64,000 nt of DNA from the NCBI GenBank assembly GCA_949128115.1, contig OX421967.1:22770635-22834634 (forward strand), written 5' to 3'. Below are positions 24,001-39,000 of the stretch, piece after piece. The notes under the pieces were generated by a model. The model ran no database searches, was not told where the DNA came from, and saw only the letters and a list, made by a program, of their open reading frames with translations. The stretch is from Anaspis maculata. Lineage: Eukaryota > Arthropoda > Insecta > Coleoptera > Scraptiidae. The position numbers were made by a program, and so were the translations under genes. Positions within the stretch are counted from its first letter, which is position 1; each line of letters starts with the position of its first letter.

Positions 24001-27000
24001 CCCAGGCCCGCATCAAAAATTATGGAAAGATTTCTTTATTACTCCAGATTTCAAATTAGTCACCACCGCACACCATGCTGCCGGTGGTAGAGGTCTTGGT
24101 CTATTTTCAAAACTATTTCAGTCCCAAGACTATGGAATACGACAGTAGCGAGTCTTAAATTACATAAGACAAACAAGAAACACATCCTTTAGACTTGTGG
24201 GTTGTACGAGTACATGTACACGCTGCCCAATGTTTTGCAGCAGTGTGCACTTTATGCAAGTAGGTGGTATACACTGTAAAATAAAAGTAAATATTTCTAT
24301 TTGAACAATAACCATAGCATAAAAGGTATTAGAGGTATGCACAGAATAACTGATATGCAAATGGGAGGGAGCCAAGTGTAAATATGAACTTTCAACGAAT
24401 AATTCCTAGTTTCAGGAAAATTCTCACACAGTGATAATAACAATAATAATAATACATGGATGTGCCGATTTATCTACAACTCTTTGTTATAAAATTTCGA
24501 TTTCCCGCTATTTTCTCGGGCAGCTGGCAAGTTTTGGCAACATATCATGTCAACAAGACAATAAACATAATATTGTGTAGCTATCCCAGGGAAAAGTTTC
24601 TGCCCTGGCGCTCATCAGAAAACTATTCAGAAAACAGTCGCGGGAAACTATAGACAATTCGTTCAAACACCCCGTATTACATGGCTTTTTACATACAGGA
24701 TGTTTCAATGGAAACGAGCTACCCTGAATACATTTTTACCAGGTGAAATTTAGAAAATTTCCCGAGATCTGTCGATTTTTGTTTCGAGGGGGACATCTAA
24801 AGCATACACTGGCAAATTTCTATCTTACCCCCACCCACTCCAACTTCGAAATTTCAAATGACACTACCTACTTTGCGATAAGCATCAAATTGAAAAGAAT
24901 TGAAATCTCTTTCTGAAAAAATATTTCTAAATTTTTTAACCCCACTCTATTTCTTCTTGAAATTCGTCCGATTTGATATTCTTCACAGTATCGAGGGAGA
25001 AAATTTTCTGTGGAAAAAGTGCCATCCAAATTCATCCATTCGCGCCCCCCACCCTAACTTCAAAATGACACTACCTACTTTGTGATATAACAAATTGAAG
25101 AGATTGAATTCTTTTTCCAAGAAGTTTTTTTTCAAAATTCTCAAAAATCTCTTTCCCTCCTGAAACATTCGCAATGTCCAATTCAGGGGGGGGGAGGGGT
25201 TGAAAATAAAAGAAAAATGTCGGAAGAGAGAATTAAGTTCCCTTCAATCCGATGTATCACAAGGTAGGTGGAGTCATGGTAAATTTTGAAGTTGGGGTGG
25301 GCAAGAAAGAAAAAGTTTGCTTTTTTCAATTCTGCTCCGAATCGGCCGGCGGTCCTTCGCCAAGTGGCGTTCGTGTTGCTGGGAACTGCACTAAGGCAGG
25401 CAGGTTTTGGTTGCAAATTGCTTCTTGACTCCCCTTAGACTGCCATTTGCACTCATTTTCACCAGGTATGGATTTTTTGCGTGCTTTTACTACTGCAATA
25501 AATTATTTGACAGATTGTCTAGTGTCTACCAAACTATCCCAAAAGCGCCGGTGTTAAAAGTGCCCAGTGGGTGGCGCAGCGCTTAGCTTGAAACGCCCAT
25601 TAATTATATCATCATTGATCGAAAACCCTGTACCCAACTGGAAAAACAGTTCCCAATCAGTGCAGTCTGCGAACAGGATAATATCGTACATCCATGATTT
25701 TCATTACATATTGTGCTTGTAAGACTTTTTAAATTGGAAAGAAAAAAGAACATTTTTACCGTCAACACCGTCCTGCAATAGGGATAGGCATTCCATGCCT
25801 CCTCGTGTATCTCCAGTGCACCTTTCGGCGCGATGATCCTTATGAAAGCCGGGACTTTGCTGGCGAAATGGTAGATTTTGTAGGTGTATTGTCCGGAATT
25901 GTACTTTCCCCCCAGCAACGGGTAATCGGTGAAGGGTTCATTTTTCAGGACTTCGATCCCTTCGCCGCCCCCTGTGTTGTCCTTCGACGCTTCTGCTACG
26001 CTGAATAGCTGCGCCACTTGGTACTGAAAAAAGAAATTCAAATAAACTTCATAATAATTGTTACTACGATTCTAAATTAGTTTCGAATTCGCTTTTCCTA
26101 TTTTGAGCTAGCCTGCGCATTTTCCAGAAAATGCAACGCCTGGTCTAGTTTGAAAAATATATTAGCCCGGGTCTGGGCCCGTATTCTTGAAACCGGCGAA
26201 ATGAATTCACATGTGATGTCATAGCAATCCGATGTGAATTCATTTCGCCGCTTTCAAAAATACGACTCAATCTTCAACCGCACAAAAAAATGACAGATTG
26301 ATTATGACAAATGACGGAAGTCAACATCAAAAAATGTGTAAGACCTTGAGTCGAATTTCACCCTGTATACCTAGCGGTTACTGCGAGTGGATAATGAGTA
26401 CCCACCTTATCCACCACCAGAGTTACATTAACAGTAACAATATATCATGTTTGCTGCGAGTTTAGTGCAGTGTTCGATTGCAGTCATTGTGCGAGAAAAA
26501 AAAAATGAAAACGTGCTGATTTCGACTTTAGACTTTTATCATAATGCATTATTGCAGTAATGCTACCTGTGATTAGCCACGACTGAAAATCTCATTCAGA
26601 AGTACTGACAATGTAATTACATGTTCGTAGAAATTCAATTAGTTACATACTTCAATTCGTAAGACATTAAAAAAAAACTTCCAATATTCAGTTCGAAGTG
26701 AGGAAATAACCGAAAACTGCATTATTTTGAAAACACAACAGTACAGCACCTTGAGTACTCGTAATAGAATGATGACAAGCCCGCAATGCCAATAATACTT
26801 ACTTAATACACTTCCGGTTTTTTCAACAAAAGTTTGTTCAGATTTCATATGAAATTCTCTACGTATGTTGTATGTTCGGTGAGAACAGGTTATTACTGAA
26901 TTGGGTGCGTTCAAATTTCAATTTTTGCAATAACTGAATTATTTTCTTATCTTCCATTAAATCAGAGTGTAAATGAGCGTAAGAAGCGGAACAATAATCT

Positions 27001-30000
27001 TATTATTGAACAATTACTAGCTGCCGAATCTAGCAATAATAGAAAACGAAATTCATTCAAGGCTGAAAAAAGTTTGGAACTGGAAGACAAAAAAATCCAG
27101 TCATCATCGGTTTTGGGACAAAAACGATAAATAAAATGAAAACGCACATTCTATAATGATCGATTAAAAAAAAAACTGTTACAGCATCACAATAGTTTCC
27201 CGGCAAGTATCCAAGGACGTAGGTGAACTTTTGTTTGAAGCGGCTCCCTTGGGTAGGGAAGGTTGAGTCTCATGAAAAATTGCGAAAAATCCAGCAAGTC
27301 GAGGAATGGTCCTGAGAGTCTTGGGAAGCCTCAACATGGATACCCATATCCGCCATTTTCGGATTTTCCCCCCGTACGATTGAGTACTCTTTCGTTCTCA
27401 AATCTTTTGTTTTCGACTCGTTCAGGAACTGAACACTAGCCGATTATTGAATTTGCACTTGCAAAAAGTTATCAACACCTGCAATGTGAGGACGAAAACT
27501 GTATAAAAATCGACCGCTGCCAGTGGGGTTGAACCACCCTGTATATTCGCCTGAGGCTCATATTGCAAACTTCATACACGTGAAGAAATGGGTAGGTATC
27601 ATTCGAGGTAAGTTTGTATCATTCACTGCTCGTTGTAATTACGACTCAAATTTAGAAAACGTCATTTTATTCGACTTTCGCCATGTGCGTCGATGCGAGG
27701 AATGCCATGTCATCAAAAATGACATATCGTTGTTCCGTGATAATTAAAATTTCTACTGTCTGCCGGAAGCTGTTCTAATCTTTCCGACGGGTTCTGGGCC
27801 GTGGAACTGGCTTTTTTCTCATTTTTTCATTTGGTGTTTAGGGGCGCATCAAGTACCTACATGCTTATTAGCGCCCTTTTTTCGGTGACTTCCTCCGTTT
27901 CACCCTTTTTCCCTTGACGTGACCGCTCGATTAGTACACGCCAAATACTAGAGAGCGCACAGAGAAAAGTCACCTGCCCCGGCTGGATTCGAACTCCATG
28001 GGTTTCAAGCCAGAGACGTGAGCCCACCGGGACATCTGATGATTTTTGAGGTATGGAAAAATTGAGGTAAGGAGAAGAATCAGATAGTGTTCAATTGTGG
28101 CTTTTTTGGTCTGGAAATTGGACCAAGAGATACAAATACATGAACCATCCAAACTTCCAAATGCTTCCAACCGCCAATCGCGCGGTCCAGAACCCTTCGA
28201 AAAAGCTAGAACAGCTTCCGACACACAGAGTACATCGCAGAGTACAAATTTCAACTGTCAAGGAACAATGATATTAGGGAGTTTGCGTGCACACGTCCGT
28301 ACGACATAACGTAACTTTCAACGTGAAAATAGACGAGTTTGTTATTTGGAATTCCTTAGTTACAGGGGAAATTTCACGTTCTACGTTGCGTTACGTCGTA
28401 CGTTGCGTGAAATCGCAAACTCCCCATTATGCCAATCCCAATGACATGGCTGGCTTCTCCACATCAATGCACATGGGTCGAATGATTTTTCGCAAATTTG
28501 GGTTGTCGATAATACTGTCCATTGAAATCTGTCAAAAGTGATTTGACGTTGAATTGAGCACAATTTTTGAGCTGTCCCATCGATTTTGTTCAAATTTTAA
28601 CCAGCGTCTTCTGAAACAAGTCTTTGTCAAATGATGATGCCGCGTTTGGTCAAAAGTGCTCTGTGGCGTTCGAAAGTAGTGGCAAGGTCAAGGTCACTTT
28701 TTCTCCTGCCTACTTTTTACGCTACATCAGGTTTCATCAAAACTACGTTTTTAAATTTGTAACTTTCCTCGAAAACATCAATTCCAGGGATCTAAAAATT
28801 AAAATCCAAGCAAATTCATGATGTCTTTTTGAAAAAGATTTTCTAGGCGTTTTGAGAAACGTAAGAAACCAGTTTTCAGAAAATATTTGAAGGATCTGCT
28901 TGAAAGTGGCGTTTTCGAGATGTTTCTCAAACCAGGTGGATTTGATTAAAATCAAAATGATCATATTTTAAATCAAATGCCATTCTTTAATTTGAGCCCC
29001 TTGATTTAAATTGAAATGAATCGCTAACGCACGTGCATCCGGAATTCCAAGAACTGTTTATTCACATCAGACTTTGCATCAGACCATCCGGCGCCAGGTA
29101 AGTTTTTTCAACCACTGCCACCAGTTCAGGTGCTATAAAGACGCGGAGCATAATTATGACTTGATCTGAATAAATGAAAACCCCGACAAATTGATGGTGA
29201 AAAAAGAGATTATAAATCTGGCAACCGCCCTAACTTTTTGTTCGTGGGCCTCCGTGGAATGCATTTTCTCTTCTTTTGGAATTTGGACTGATCGATGGTG
29301 ATTTGCGGAACCGACTTGATTAAAAAAACAGCCCAATGCTGTTTATGATGGAACAATAGTAGTTTTCATCAGGTCTAGAGCGCATGCTCACGTTCCTTAC
29401 CGGTCGGCAAAAATTCGACCTTCGCGTGCTTGCCAGACTCGCACAGCTCTGTAATCATTCTCCCCACTCTATATTTCTGGTACTAGCCGACCCGAACTGT
29501 CAAATCTTGTGCATGCCCACTGAAACACAAAATTGTCATGAAAACTACTATTCAACCGGTGAATTTTTGATTATTGTTTTGAGATACCGAGAGGTAGTTG
29601 TGTTCAGTTGAGTAGCCAGACCAGAAAATCTATCTGTGATAATTTTTTAATTCCCCCCCCCCCTTATTTTTACACACAAATATATTTTATTTTCAAACGT
29701 CATATAACATGGCACTTTTGTGACTGTGTTGACAAGGTATAAGGGGCATTTCTATGACACCGGCATTGAGCGGCGTAAAAGTACTTATACTCCGCTGGCG
29801 GCGGCATAAAAGTACTTATACCTTCGCCGGCGTAAAAGTGGGTTGATTGCAGCATGGTTGTCGCCTATAGAAACCATCGTGATCGACGCCAGGCAACTCA
29901 GTCTTTTTTCAATTTTCTTTTTTTTTTAATATTCCGTGTACAAAATGATTGTTTGAAAATTAAACATTGTATTGTATTCAGTATAAGCGGCTTTATGTGA

Positions 30001-33000
30001 CTCGTATGGATTTAATTCGCCTCGCTGCGCTCGGCGCTTAAACGTCCATACTCCGTCACATAAAGTGTCACTTATACTCCTAATACAATAAATATCTATT
30101 ATACAATACTGACGATACTTTGATTTGGATCAAGGAAAAAGTGACTTGAATCAGAGGAAATAATCGATTTTTTCCTGATTTTGAAAGAATAATTTTTTTT
30201 CCACCCTGCTCAAAGATGACGCAAGTTTACTATGAAAAAGTGGTTTCGATGAATTTAGCTGAGTTTTTTTAAATGTTGTAGATCTTGACTTGAGAAATAT
30301 ATTCCCTGAAAATTGGATCACTGTTTCGAATAGTTTTCACCCTAGTTTTCACATTAGGATCTACCTATCTCAAAAATTTTGAAGTTCATCAAACTGGTTC
30401 AAATTGCAATTTTGATGGATTTTGATCATGGAAAAAATAATTGAAGAAATTCAAGTAGTGAAGTGGTGTAGTTGCCAAGGAGGTTGGGGGGGGGGGTCGA
30501 AATCGAGAAATAAAATGGAATTCTAGAACTTCAGAACCACAACGTGGTGAAATTTTGCCTGAAAAACAGAGCAGTAGCAATTTTAAAACCGCTCATCTAT
30601 CATGTGGGGAAAGTCACTGCAGCCACCAAAACCATTTCCGAATGACAAAGCATTTTTATGTGGAAGTTGATGTTGATATACCTACGTAGGCTTAGCCACC
30701 ACCACATGTGATTGTACCCTAATCTACCCCTGTGACAGGTTGTCATTGCAAAGATGAAAACACTCTTGAACCATCTCTACTTGGTTTTTCCATAATTATG
30801 GTTTCCACGGCGATATGAAATTCACTCAAGAACACAAGAAAAATATAAAGAAACAATGGGGCCTTGCAATTGAAAAACTCAACGTGAGGTCGCCACTACT
30901 GTAGGGGGCGCCTACTTCGATAAAGCGGCCGTAACGACGCGAAAAACAGGGGAGTTTGAGTAGTTTGACCAGTAACTGACGGTGACTGGAGACGTCAAGC
31001 AAGAAACAGAGGTTATCCAAATTTCAAATCAAGACATAAAATGACGGACGTCGGTCGCTGAAGCGTCAACGCCGTCAAAATCGTCGAATTTGCCCCCAAC
31101 GGTCGTGGCGCCCTCGGTGTGTAAAAGTGGCAGTGCAAGGCCCCATTGATGTTTATTTTGTAAGATATGGGGGGGGGGGGTCAAAGGTTAAGACTTCGCC
31201 CCTCACTATTCCCGTTGTTCAAACTGATTTTTAAGAACTGTTTATGATGGATCAGTCAGTGGGAATTATCAACTTCTGGGTGTGTACTGAACTTCTATTT
31301 ATTATACAGGGTGATTCATAAATCACAAAAATTCATTTTTCTTGAAAAAAATCCAGCTAACATTCTTCTACGGAAACGGAAGTCATACCTTTTCTAAATT
31401 ATTTTAGGGACCAGTGGAATACTTTACAGGCATTTATGAAGAAAAATGGATTTTTGCGGTTTTTGACCCACCCTTTATCTTTAGCAGATATTCAGTGCAC
31501 ACCCACTATCTGATAATTTCCACTGATTGATCTATCACAAAGAGTTCCCAAAAATCACTTGAAAAAACGGAAATAGTGAGGGGCCAAGTTCCAAATTTTG
31601 ACCCCCTATATCTTTAAAAATAAACGTCATTGGCTTTTTTCAGTATTTTTCCCGTGTTCTTGAGTGGATTCCATATACCGCTCTGGACTCGGAATGCGAT
31701 ACTTTTGAGACATCCTGTATATGAGTTGGACCGAGAAGTTAACCACTTGGCAATTTTGGTATACAGCCGTGAGCGAATTTCTGGCAATTGTGGCAATTTT
31801 CTAGCAATTGTGTGGCAATTTTCTGGCAATTGTGGCAATTTTCTAGCAATTGTGTGGCAATTTTCGGGCAATTGGCGATTTTGATGTACACATTTTTCTC
31901 AGGTGGTCAACCCTTCGAGTTGGACAACACTAACTTGAATTTTGTTTTCTCCTTCTAATTTGATTAATCACAATTTGGGAGGTTTTGAAGAAAAAAATTG
32001 GCACGGCTGCACTCCGAACCCTCGACCTTCTGGTCGAAAGTCATGTTCGTTTCCACTTTGCTACCCGGCAAGCAAATTTCGGTTCGCTCCACCTCGTGAT
32101 AACTAAGCGGTTTGTTTTTAGACTGACAGTTCGGCGTTTCAAATCGTGTTTTGATGAATAAAAACATGCCGAATTCTTTTAAAAACCACCAATCGTTGGA
32201 TGCGCATCAATCATTTCTCGTCCAGTTCAGAATTTTGGTGGATTTTCGTCGAAATAAGATTCGAATTGTCAATCGAAAGAAGCGCCATTTGTTTTAGCCA
32301 ATATCAAGTTTTCGGAGCCTAGAGGGTCCATGACACTTGAGGGACACATTGTAAAAAAAAATTTACAACCACGAAACAAACTGTGTTGCCTTCTACTCAC
32401 GATGTAGTCCCGACCGAGGGGGAAACTACGATCACACTTAAGTGCGATTTATAACTCGATTTTAATTTTAGTCGCAATTTTAATCGCAATTTTAGTCGGA
32501 TCGATCGAAAGCATATTCCTCTTGTCAATTTATAACTCGATCTAATCGTAATGATCGCATCGGTCGGAAGCAAGGCGTGATGGAGGGAGAAAACCTGGGT
32601 GCAGTGCAGTGGCGTAACTAGCCCATTTGGACAGGCAGGCACACCTACAGACCGAGAAGGCGTCGCAAGTGAACATTTTTCGGGAAAATCAGCATAATCA
32701 ATGTGTGTTCGTGTGAATTGTAAACGTTGAAAAGGCGCCGTTGCGGTCAAATATTTGTACAGGTGGGTGCGGGTACCCGGCTGACCTCCCCCTAGCTGCG
32801 CCACTGGACCTCTGCACAAAGTCCCCAAAAAATTCCCTAACCTAACGTTGCTAATCAAGAAGACTACTGTGTTCATTTTCGCTCATCTTGATATTATCTT
32901 GATTTTTATTGGTCGATCGTAAGGATCGGATCGCAAGAGTTGGATGTTGGCCAACTTCTTAAAATCCTTAAAATCGTTACGATTGCGTCTTGCGATTAAA

Positions 33001-36000
33001 ATCGGGTTATAAAAGGTATAGAGGAAATCGTATCTTTGAACTTCGTTTAAATTGCGATTAAAATTGCGACTAAAATTAAAATCGAGTTATAAATCGCACT
33101 TTATGGTTTCTTTGCCAGAAGTGTGCCGACGTAATCGTTTACGTCGTACTGCTTTTCTTTGCGGTGCCCATCTTTGGCCTACGCACAACATTACGCAACA
33201 TTGTTTTGTTGATAAGTCATGAGTCACTGTAGCCCGTACCTTCTCTAATTTTCCACTGAAGTGATGTAGGCAAACAACAATACAACAACATCCAGAAACA
33301 AACTGTTCTCCTTAAACGCGTTGTTCTTTCTTTATTTTTTTTGCAAAAATTTCTGGATAATCGGCAAATTTTATTTTAGATTATTATTCCACACGCCATT
33401 CTGAGTGATTTGCCTATTGTTTGTTACGATTTGCGTGTGCCCCTCAAGTGTCATGGACCCACCCTAGACACACTACACCTTTTCCAGCTGTAGTTTAGAA
33501 AACTTCAGATGTATTTAAGAAAATATGAAATGTATTTAACCAAATGTATTTGAGAAATTGGGAATGCATTTTAGAAAACTTCAGATGTACTTTGGAAAAT
33601 AAGAAATGTATTTTAGATTAACGAAATGTATTCGAGATATTACCAAATGTATTTTTGAAAAAATTAAATGCATTCCAGATCCACGAAGCCTCATGGAAAA
33701 ATTGCCAATTGTATTTTTGAAAACGTTAGATGTATTTAAGATAAGATGAGATGTATTTGAGATATTATGAAATGTATTTCAGATTCAGATATTTTTTTTA
33801 GGGTAGAACAGTGATGAAAAAAAAACGTTGAGGAAAGCGAACTCCAAATTCTCAACTACAATTGGCGGTTTCTCACTTACAATTCACGTTTGCTAAACTA
33901 CATATCCTTATTCTAAAATTCATTTGGTACTTTCTCAACTACATTTGAATATTCAATTATACAACTGGCATAATTCTAAACTACATTTCCCAAATCTAAA
34001 ATACATTTGGCAATTTCTAAACTACATTTCTCATATTTGAAATACATTTGGCAAATTCTAAACTACATCTCTCATATTTAAAATACAATTGGTGTTTTCT
34101 CAAATACATATCGCTAATCTGAAATACATTTGATATTATCGCAAATACAGTTGGAAATGGTGTAGAGAGCTTAATGATCACTGTATCGATCGTCATTTAA
34201 TTTGCCCTGCTATCGAGCCTGCTATCTTGTGACAGCAAGGGAAAACAATGACGTTCTTTAGTTAATGACGAGGTTAATGATCATTACGCTCTATATCTTT
34301 ACTTCTCTAGTATGTCTACAGTATTACGCATGACGTCACTGTAGAAAGAGACATCTAGAAATTGGAAACCCTGATTGGGATGCTACTGAGGTTGACGTAT
34401 TACCGTTCACCCAGATCAAGTTATAAATGAATTGAAAGTCCCAGAATTTCACTTTGTTTTCTCGATTTCGGCCCTCAACCCCCCTTCAACACCTCAGTCC
34501 CCAATTCATTTGCTTAGATTTTTTTAGAATTAGCTCTCTGTTGCTTGTAAGATCGGATTATATGGAAAACGGAAGGTTCAATATGTTACTCAGTTTTTTC
34601 GATTTCGACCCCTAACCCTATCCCAATGACCAGCTCTTTTTTTTCAATAATTGTTCCCATGATCACAATCTCAATTTGAACCAGTTTCATAAATTTAATT
34701 TTTTTTGAGAAAATTCCTAATTTGAACCTGATTAGGGGTGTAGGAGAAAGACTGTTCATAGGAGGGATCCAATTCTTTGGGAATATATTTCTCAAGCCGA
34801 GATCTACAACCTACAGGGGTGTCCCGGAATTAGTGTTACAAAACTCACAGGGAGATAGAAAATTGAAAAATAAGGGGACTTTTGTCAATCAACATACCCT
34901 CCCAAACGTATAATAACGGAGATACAGGCCTTCAAAGTTGTTTTTTGAAAACAGTTTTTTTTCGAGTTTTTTTTTGCATACTTTTTGAACTGTTCAGCCG
35001 ATTTTATTCAAATTTGAACTCAAGTTTATTAACACAGGTCTTTACCGAACAGTAATAACGAATTTTATCAGACATTTTTAGGGGCGAAGATAATAGGGGG
35101 AAACTGGAAAAGCAGAAGTTGTTGCGTCACATCACAGAAATAAAATCAAATAGCATCAAGCTAGAATACCAGCTACATCTTCAAAATATCGAAAGCGAAC
35201 AACAACGCCAGCTTATTCAGTCACTACAGCAGTGCCAACCAGCTCAACAGGATCAGCAACACCAAACTCCGACAAACACCGTCCAGCAAGACATCAACAA
35301 AGAAAATCAAACAAGCACAGGGAACCGAGGCAGTAATACGCAACCACAAATATTGTCGTACGCCGACGCAGCGAGAACATACGGCAGTATCCCAAAAGAT
35401 TCAAGCCGTAACTCACAACAGCAGAAACCATGGACAACACCACCAGCACAGCAAGAGAAAAAATATGAGACCCTGATTAAAGCAAGCAAAGCTGAAGAAA
35501 CAAAAACTCGTTGGAACGAGATAAAAAAGACAATAAGTATCCAGCAATTACAGGGTGCTCTGAAAAGCATTCGGACTTTAAAAAGTGGTTCTATAATTCT
35601 TGAGAGCCATAACGAACAGCAAAAAACAAAATTAGAAGGCTTGCTACAACAAAGAGATGATATTGAATTCAAAAACATTCAAAATTCAGATCCAATGCTG
35701 GTGATGACAGGAATTGACGTGGGATACTCGGAAGAAGACATAAAAAATATGATATTACGAGAAAACGAGGACATTTTAAAAACGCATGAAGCAACAAATA
35801 TAAAAAACCAATCCATTAGACTAATTACTAGAAAAAAATGCAGAAACCCTTGGAAAGAAAACATAATCCTTCAAACGAATCCAGAAATCTTCAAGACATT
35901 GGTTAAAAATGGTATGATTAACTTCGATTTAACAAGAGTTTATGTGAAGGAGTACGTCAATCTTGCCATCTGTTTTAATTGCTCCGGCTTTGGACATACT

Positions 36001-39000
36001 GCGAAGCACTGCTCATCGACGGTTTGCTGTCACAAATGCGGAGACAACCACGAGGGCAAATCATGCATTAAAGAAGAATACAACTGCCCTAATTGTGAGC
36101 GATTGGGCATTTCTCCGAGAAACCACACAGCAAGAGACTTCAACTGCCCTGGTTATCAGAAAAAAATTGCACAAGCCCGGCAACAGGTGAATTACGCTAA
36201 AGCGACAGACCCAGTGGCATAGCAAACAATAAATGAAGGTGATCAAAGTGCTTTGGACAATAAACTGTTTAACGTTTGTTTTTGGAATTCTCGCGGAATT
36301 GACAACGTTGTGAAAATGAACAGTGACGAAGTTGAACAGCTAGAAAAATTAAGTGTAATCTGTGTCACTGAAAGTTTTTTGACATCGCCGTTGTCTGAGT
36401 TACCAGACCACTTGAAAGATTATTACCCGTTTTACAGTGCTGCGATTAGGGATAAAACGAAGGGAAGGGCTAGTGGAGGTATTACAATGTTTGTCTCAAA
36501 ATTGCTGTGTAACTTAGATGATATTGCTGTTATTCAAGAATACTTTTTGTGGTTAATAATTAGAATTAAGATAGGAATTAGGTACTTGATTTTAGGATGT
36601 TTTTATCTACGCCCAAATCTGGACGCTAAATATTGTATAGAAAGCGTAGAGGATATTATAAGGGAAGTGTCGATTCGCTACCCTTCTGACTGTATAATCA
36701 TGGGCGGAGATTTTAATGCAAAAATTGGGCTTTTGAATAGCTTTTCAGATGATGATGAAATTGATGTTGCGCGACTTTCTTTGGAAAGGGCATCCATGGA
36801 TAGGGATATTAATCTTAGAGGAACACTTTTAGCTGAAGCAATGGAGGACCTTGGATATGTAGTTCTAAATGGTAGAACGCGTTCTGACAGTGCAGGTCAG
36901 CTTACATGTTTAGGAAACCTGGGCGGAAGCGTAGTAGATTTGGTCTGGGTCAATTCTCAAGCATTGCAATTCGTAAATGATTTTTTGGTAGATGATTTCA
37001 CGCTGAGCTCGGATCACTTACCGTGCACCTGCGAATTCAAACTTAACTACCGCGATAGAGCAGACAATAAAAAGATGCCGCCCCCTAAAACCCAAAGAAG
37101 AGTAGTTGCGTGGAAAGCAGATCGGCAGGTATCATATACACGCGTTTTGTCTCAATCATACAGAGTCGATTTTGATTTTTTCAACCATTCATTAGATGAA
37201 ATATCGATAAATTTTCTCAAGGCTATAGACGAAGTTTCAGTTTTTTTAGGAATGACACGTACAATCCAGCAATTTCCTAAAGGAGATAGGGAGCACCCTT
37301 GGTTTAACTCACAATGTAGAACTGCAAAAAGAAATGTTAGAAAGAAATTTAAAGATTGTAAAAAGCACACGTTTGCAGCAGATTACCTCAACGCTTATCA
37401 TGAAGCAAAAAAGAATTATAAACAAATCTTGACTAAAAGTAAACATGAATATAACTTAAAATTGAGGAACAGTTTAAAAATTAGCAACTCTCCTAATGAA
37501 TTTTGGCAGATTATTAGGCAACTGAAAAAAACAAATTGTGCATCTCTCAACGTCAATGTAGATAAGTGGGAATCTTACTATCGAACATTTTACCAACAAA
37601 AAGTAATGATAAAGGACCACAAGATTTTTTGTGATGCTAGACATCCCTTTTTTGACGGACCTATCACAATGCAAGAACTTAACTCGGCTTTAGCATTGTG
37701 TAAAAATAAAAAGGCGGTGGGTTTTGATAACATTGCTAATGAATTCTACAAAAACCTCAACTACGATTGGCTGACCTACATGAAGGATCTCTTTAATCAA
37801 ATAATGGAACGTGAACGTACTCCTTTCGACTGGTCACAGATAAAAATGACGCATCTGCATAAAAAAGGCGACCCTGAAAACCTAGATAATTACCGTAGCA
37901 TTGCTTTGATAAACCATATTACAAAAGTTTTCACGCGCATTTTGAATACAAGACTAGCTATTTACGCTGAGAGCAGCCAAATACTGCCAGAAGGTCAAGC
38001 TGGATTCAGAAAAAATCGGGGTTGCGTTGATAATGTCTTTGTTCTGAAAACAATAATCCATAACAGTCTTCGTCTTCAGAACCGGAAAGTATTCGCTCTG
38101 TTCGTAGACTTTCGCAAAGCATTCGATTCTGTGGATCACGATATATTGTGGGGTAGACTTCATTCATGCGGTGTCAGCTCGAAAGTCATAAGGATTTTTA
38201 TGTCACTATACGAACAAGCAGCAATTCGAATGGGCAATGATCAGAGTCAATTAAAGTATGTTAAAATAACCAAAGGAGTCTTGCAGGGGGATATCCCAAG
38301 CCCACTTTTGTTTTCGATCTACATAGGCCACATTGAAGAGTATTTTTCTTCAAGAGGAGCTAGGGGTGTATCACTGAATGGACTGTTGGACGTAAAGATA
38401 TTGCTATATGCGGACGATTTGGTTATACTGGCCGATTCACCAATCCAAATACAAAAAGATTTGAAGATTTTAGAGGGATTTTGTGAGGACCTCAAGCTAG
38501 ACGTAAACATCGAAAAGACAAAACTGGTTATTTTCAGAAGGGGCAAAAATATTAGGCAGGACAATCAGTACTACTATGAAGACAACCGCATTCAGACAGT
38601 CGATTCTTACAACTATTTGGGCACTATCTTTTTTTATAACGGACTGTTTTGTAGGGCATTAGAAGACCGAAAACGCAAAGCAAGGGTATGCTCAGCGACA
38701 CTGAGTAAACTCGTGAATAGCTCAAAGATGAACGACATGCACTCTATTCTAAGCCTATATAGCTCAGTGACCCTTCCGACTTTTTTGTACAATGCAGAGA
38801 TTTGGGGTTTAAGGTACTTAAAAAACGTTGAAACTGTTCAAGATAGAACGCTGAAAAATGTACTTTACCTGCAAAGATCAACTCCTGGATACATCATAAG
38901 GACGGAGCTCAATATGTGCAAGGTTTCTAGTGTGATAATAAAAAGAGCGTTAAACCTCTTTCTCTCAATCACGAAATTGGGCAACGACCGGTTTGTAAAA

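Larger units (their letters stand above)
26024..30807 (-). other. PITP intron 2, proximal part
   Basis: AT-rich intron with small palindromes (26174-26270, 28277-28425), a tRNA-like sequence (27973-28040) and a palindrome around 29985-30080 (AGTATAAGCGGCTTTATGTGAC against GTCACATAAAGTGTCACTTATACT). No nested gene seen. Confidence 0.5.

Noticed and set aside
31780..31876. CRISPR-like repeat array
   Set aside because: Units are contiguous tandem repeats without unique spacers, in eukaryotic intron DNA.
32397..32876. 159-codon minus-strand frame
   Set aside because: It lies in the arm and core of a fold-back element and has no recognisable domain.
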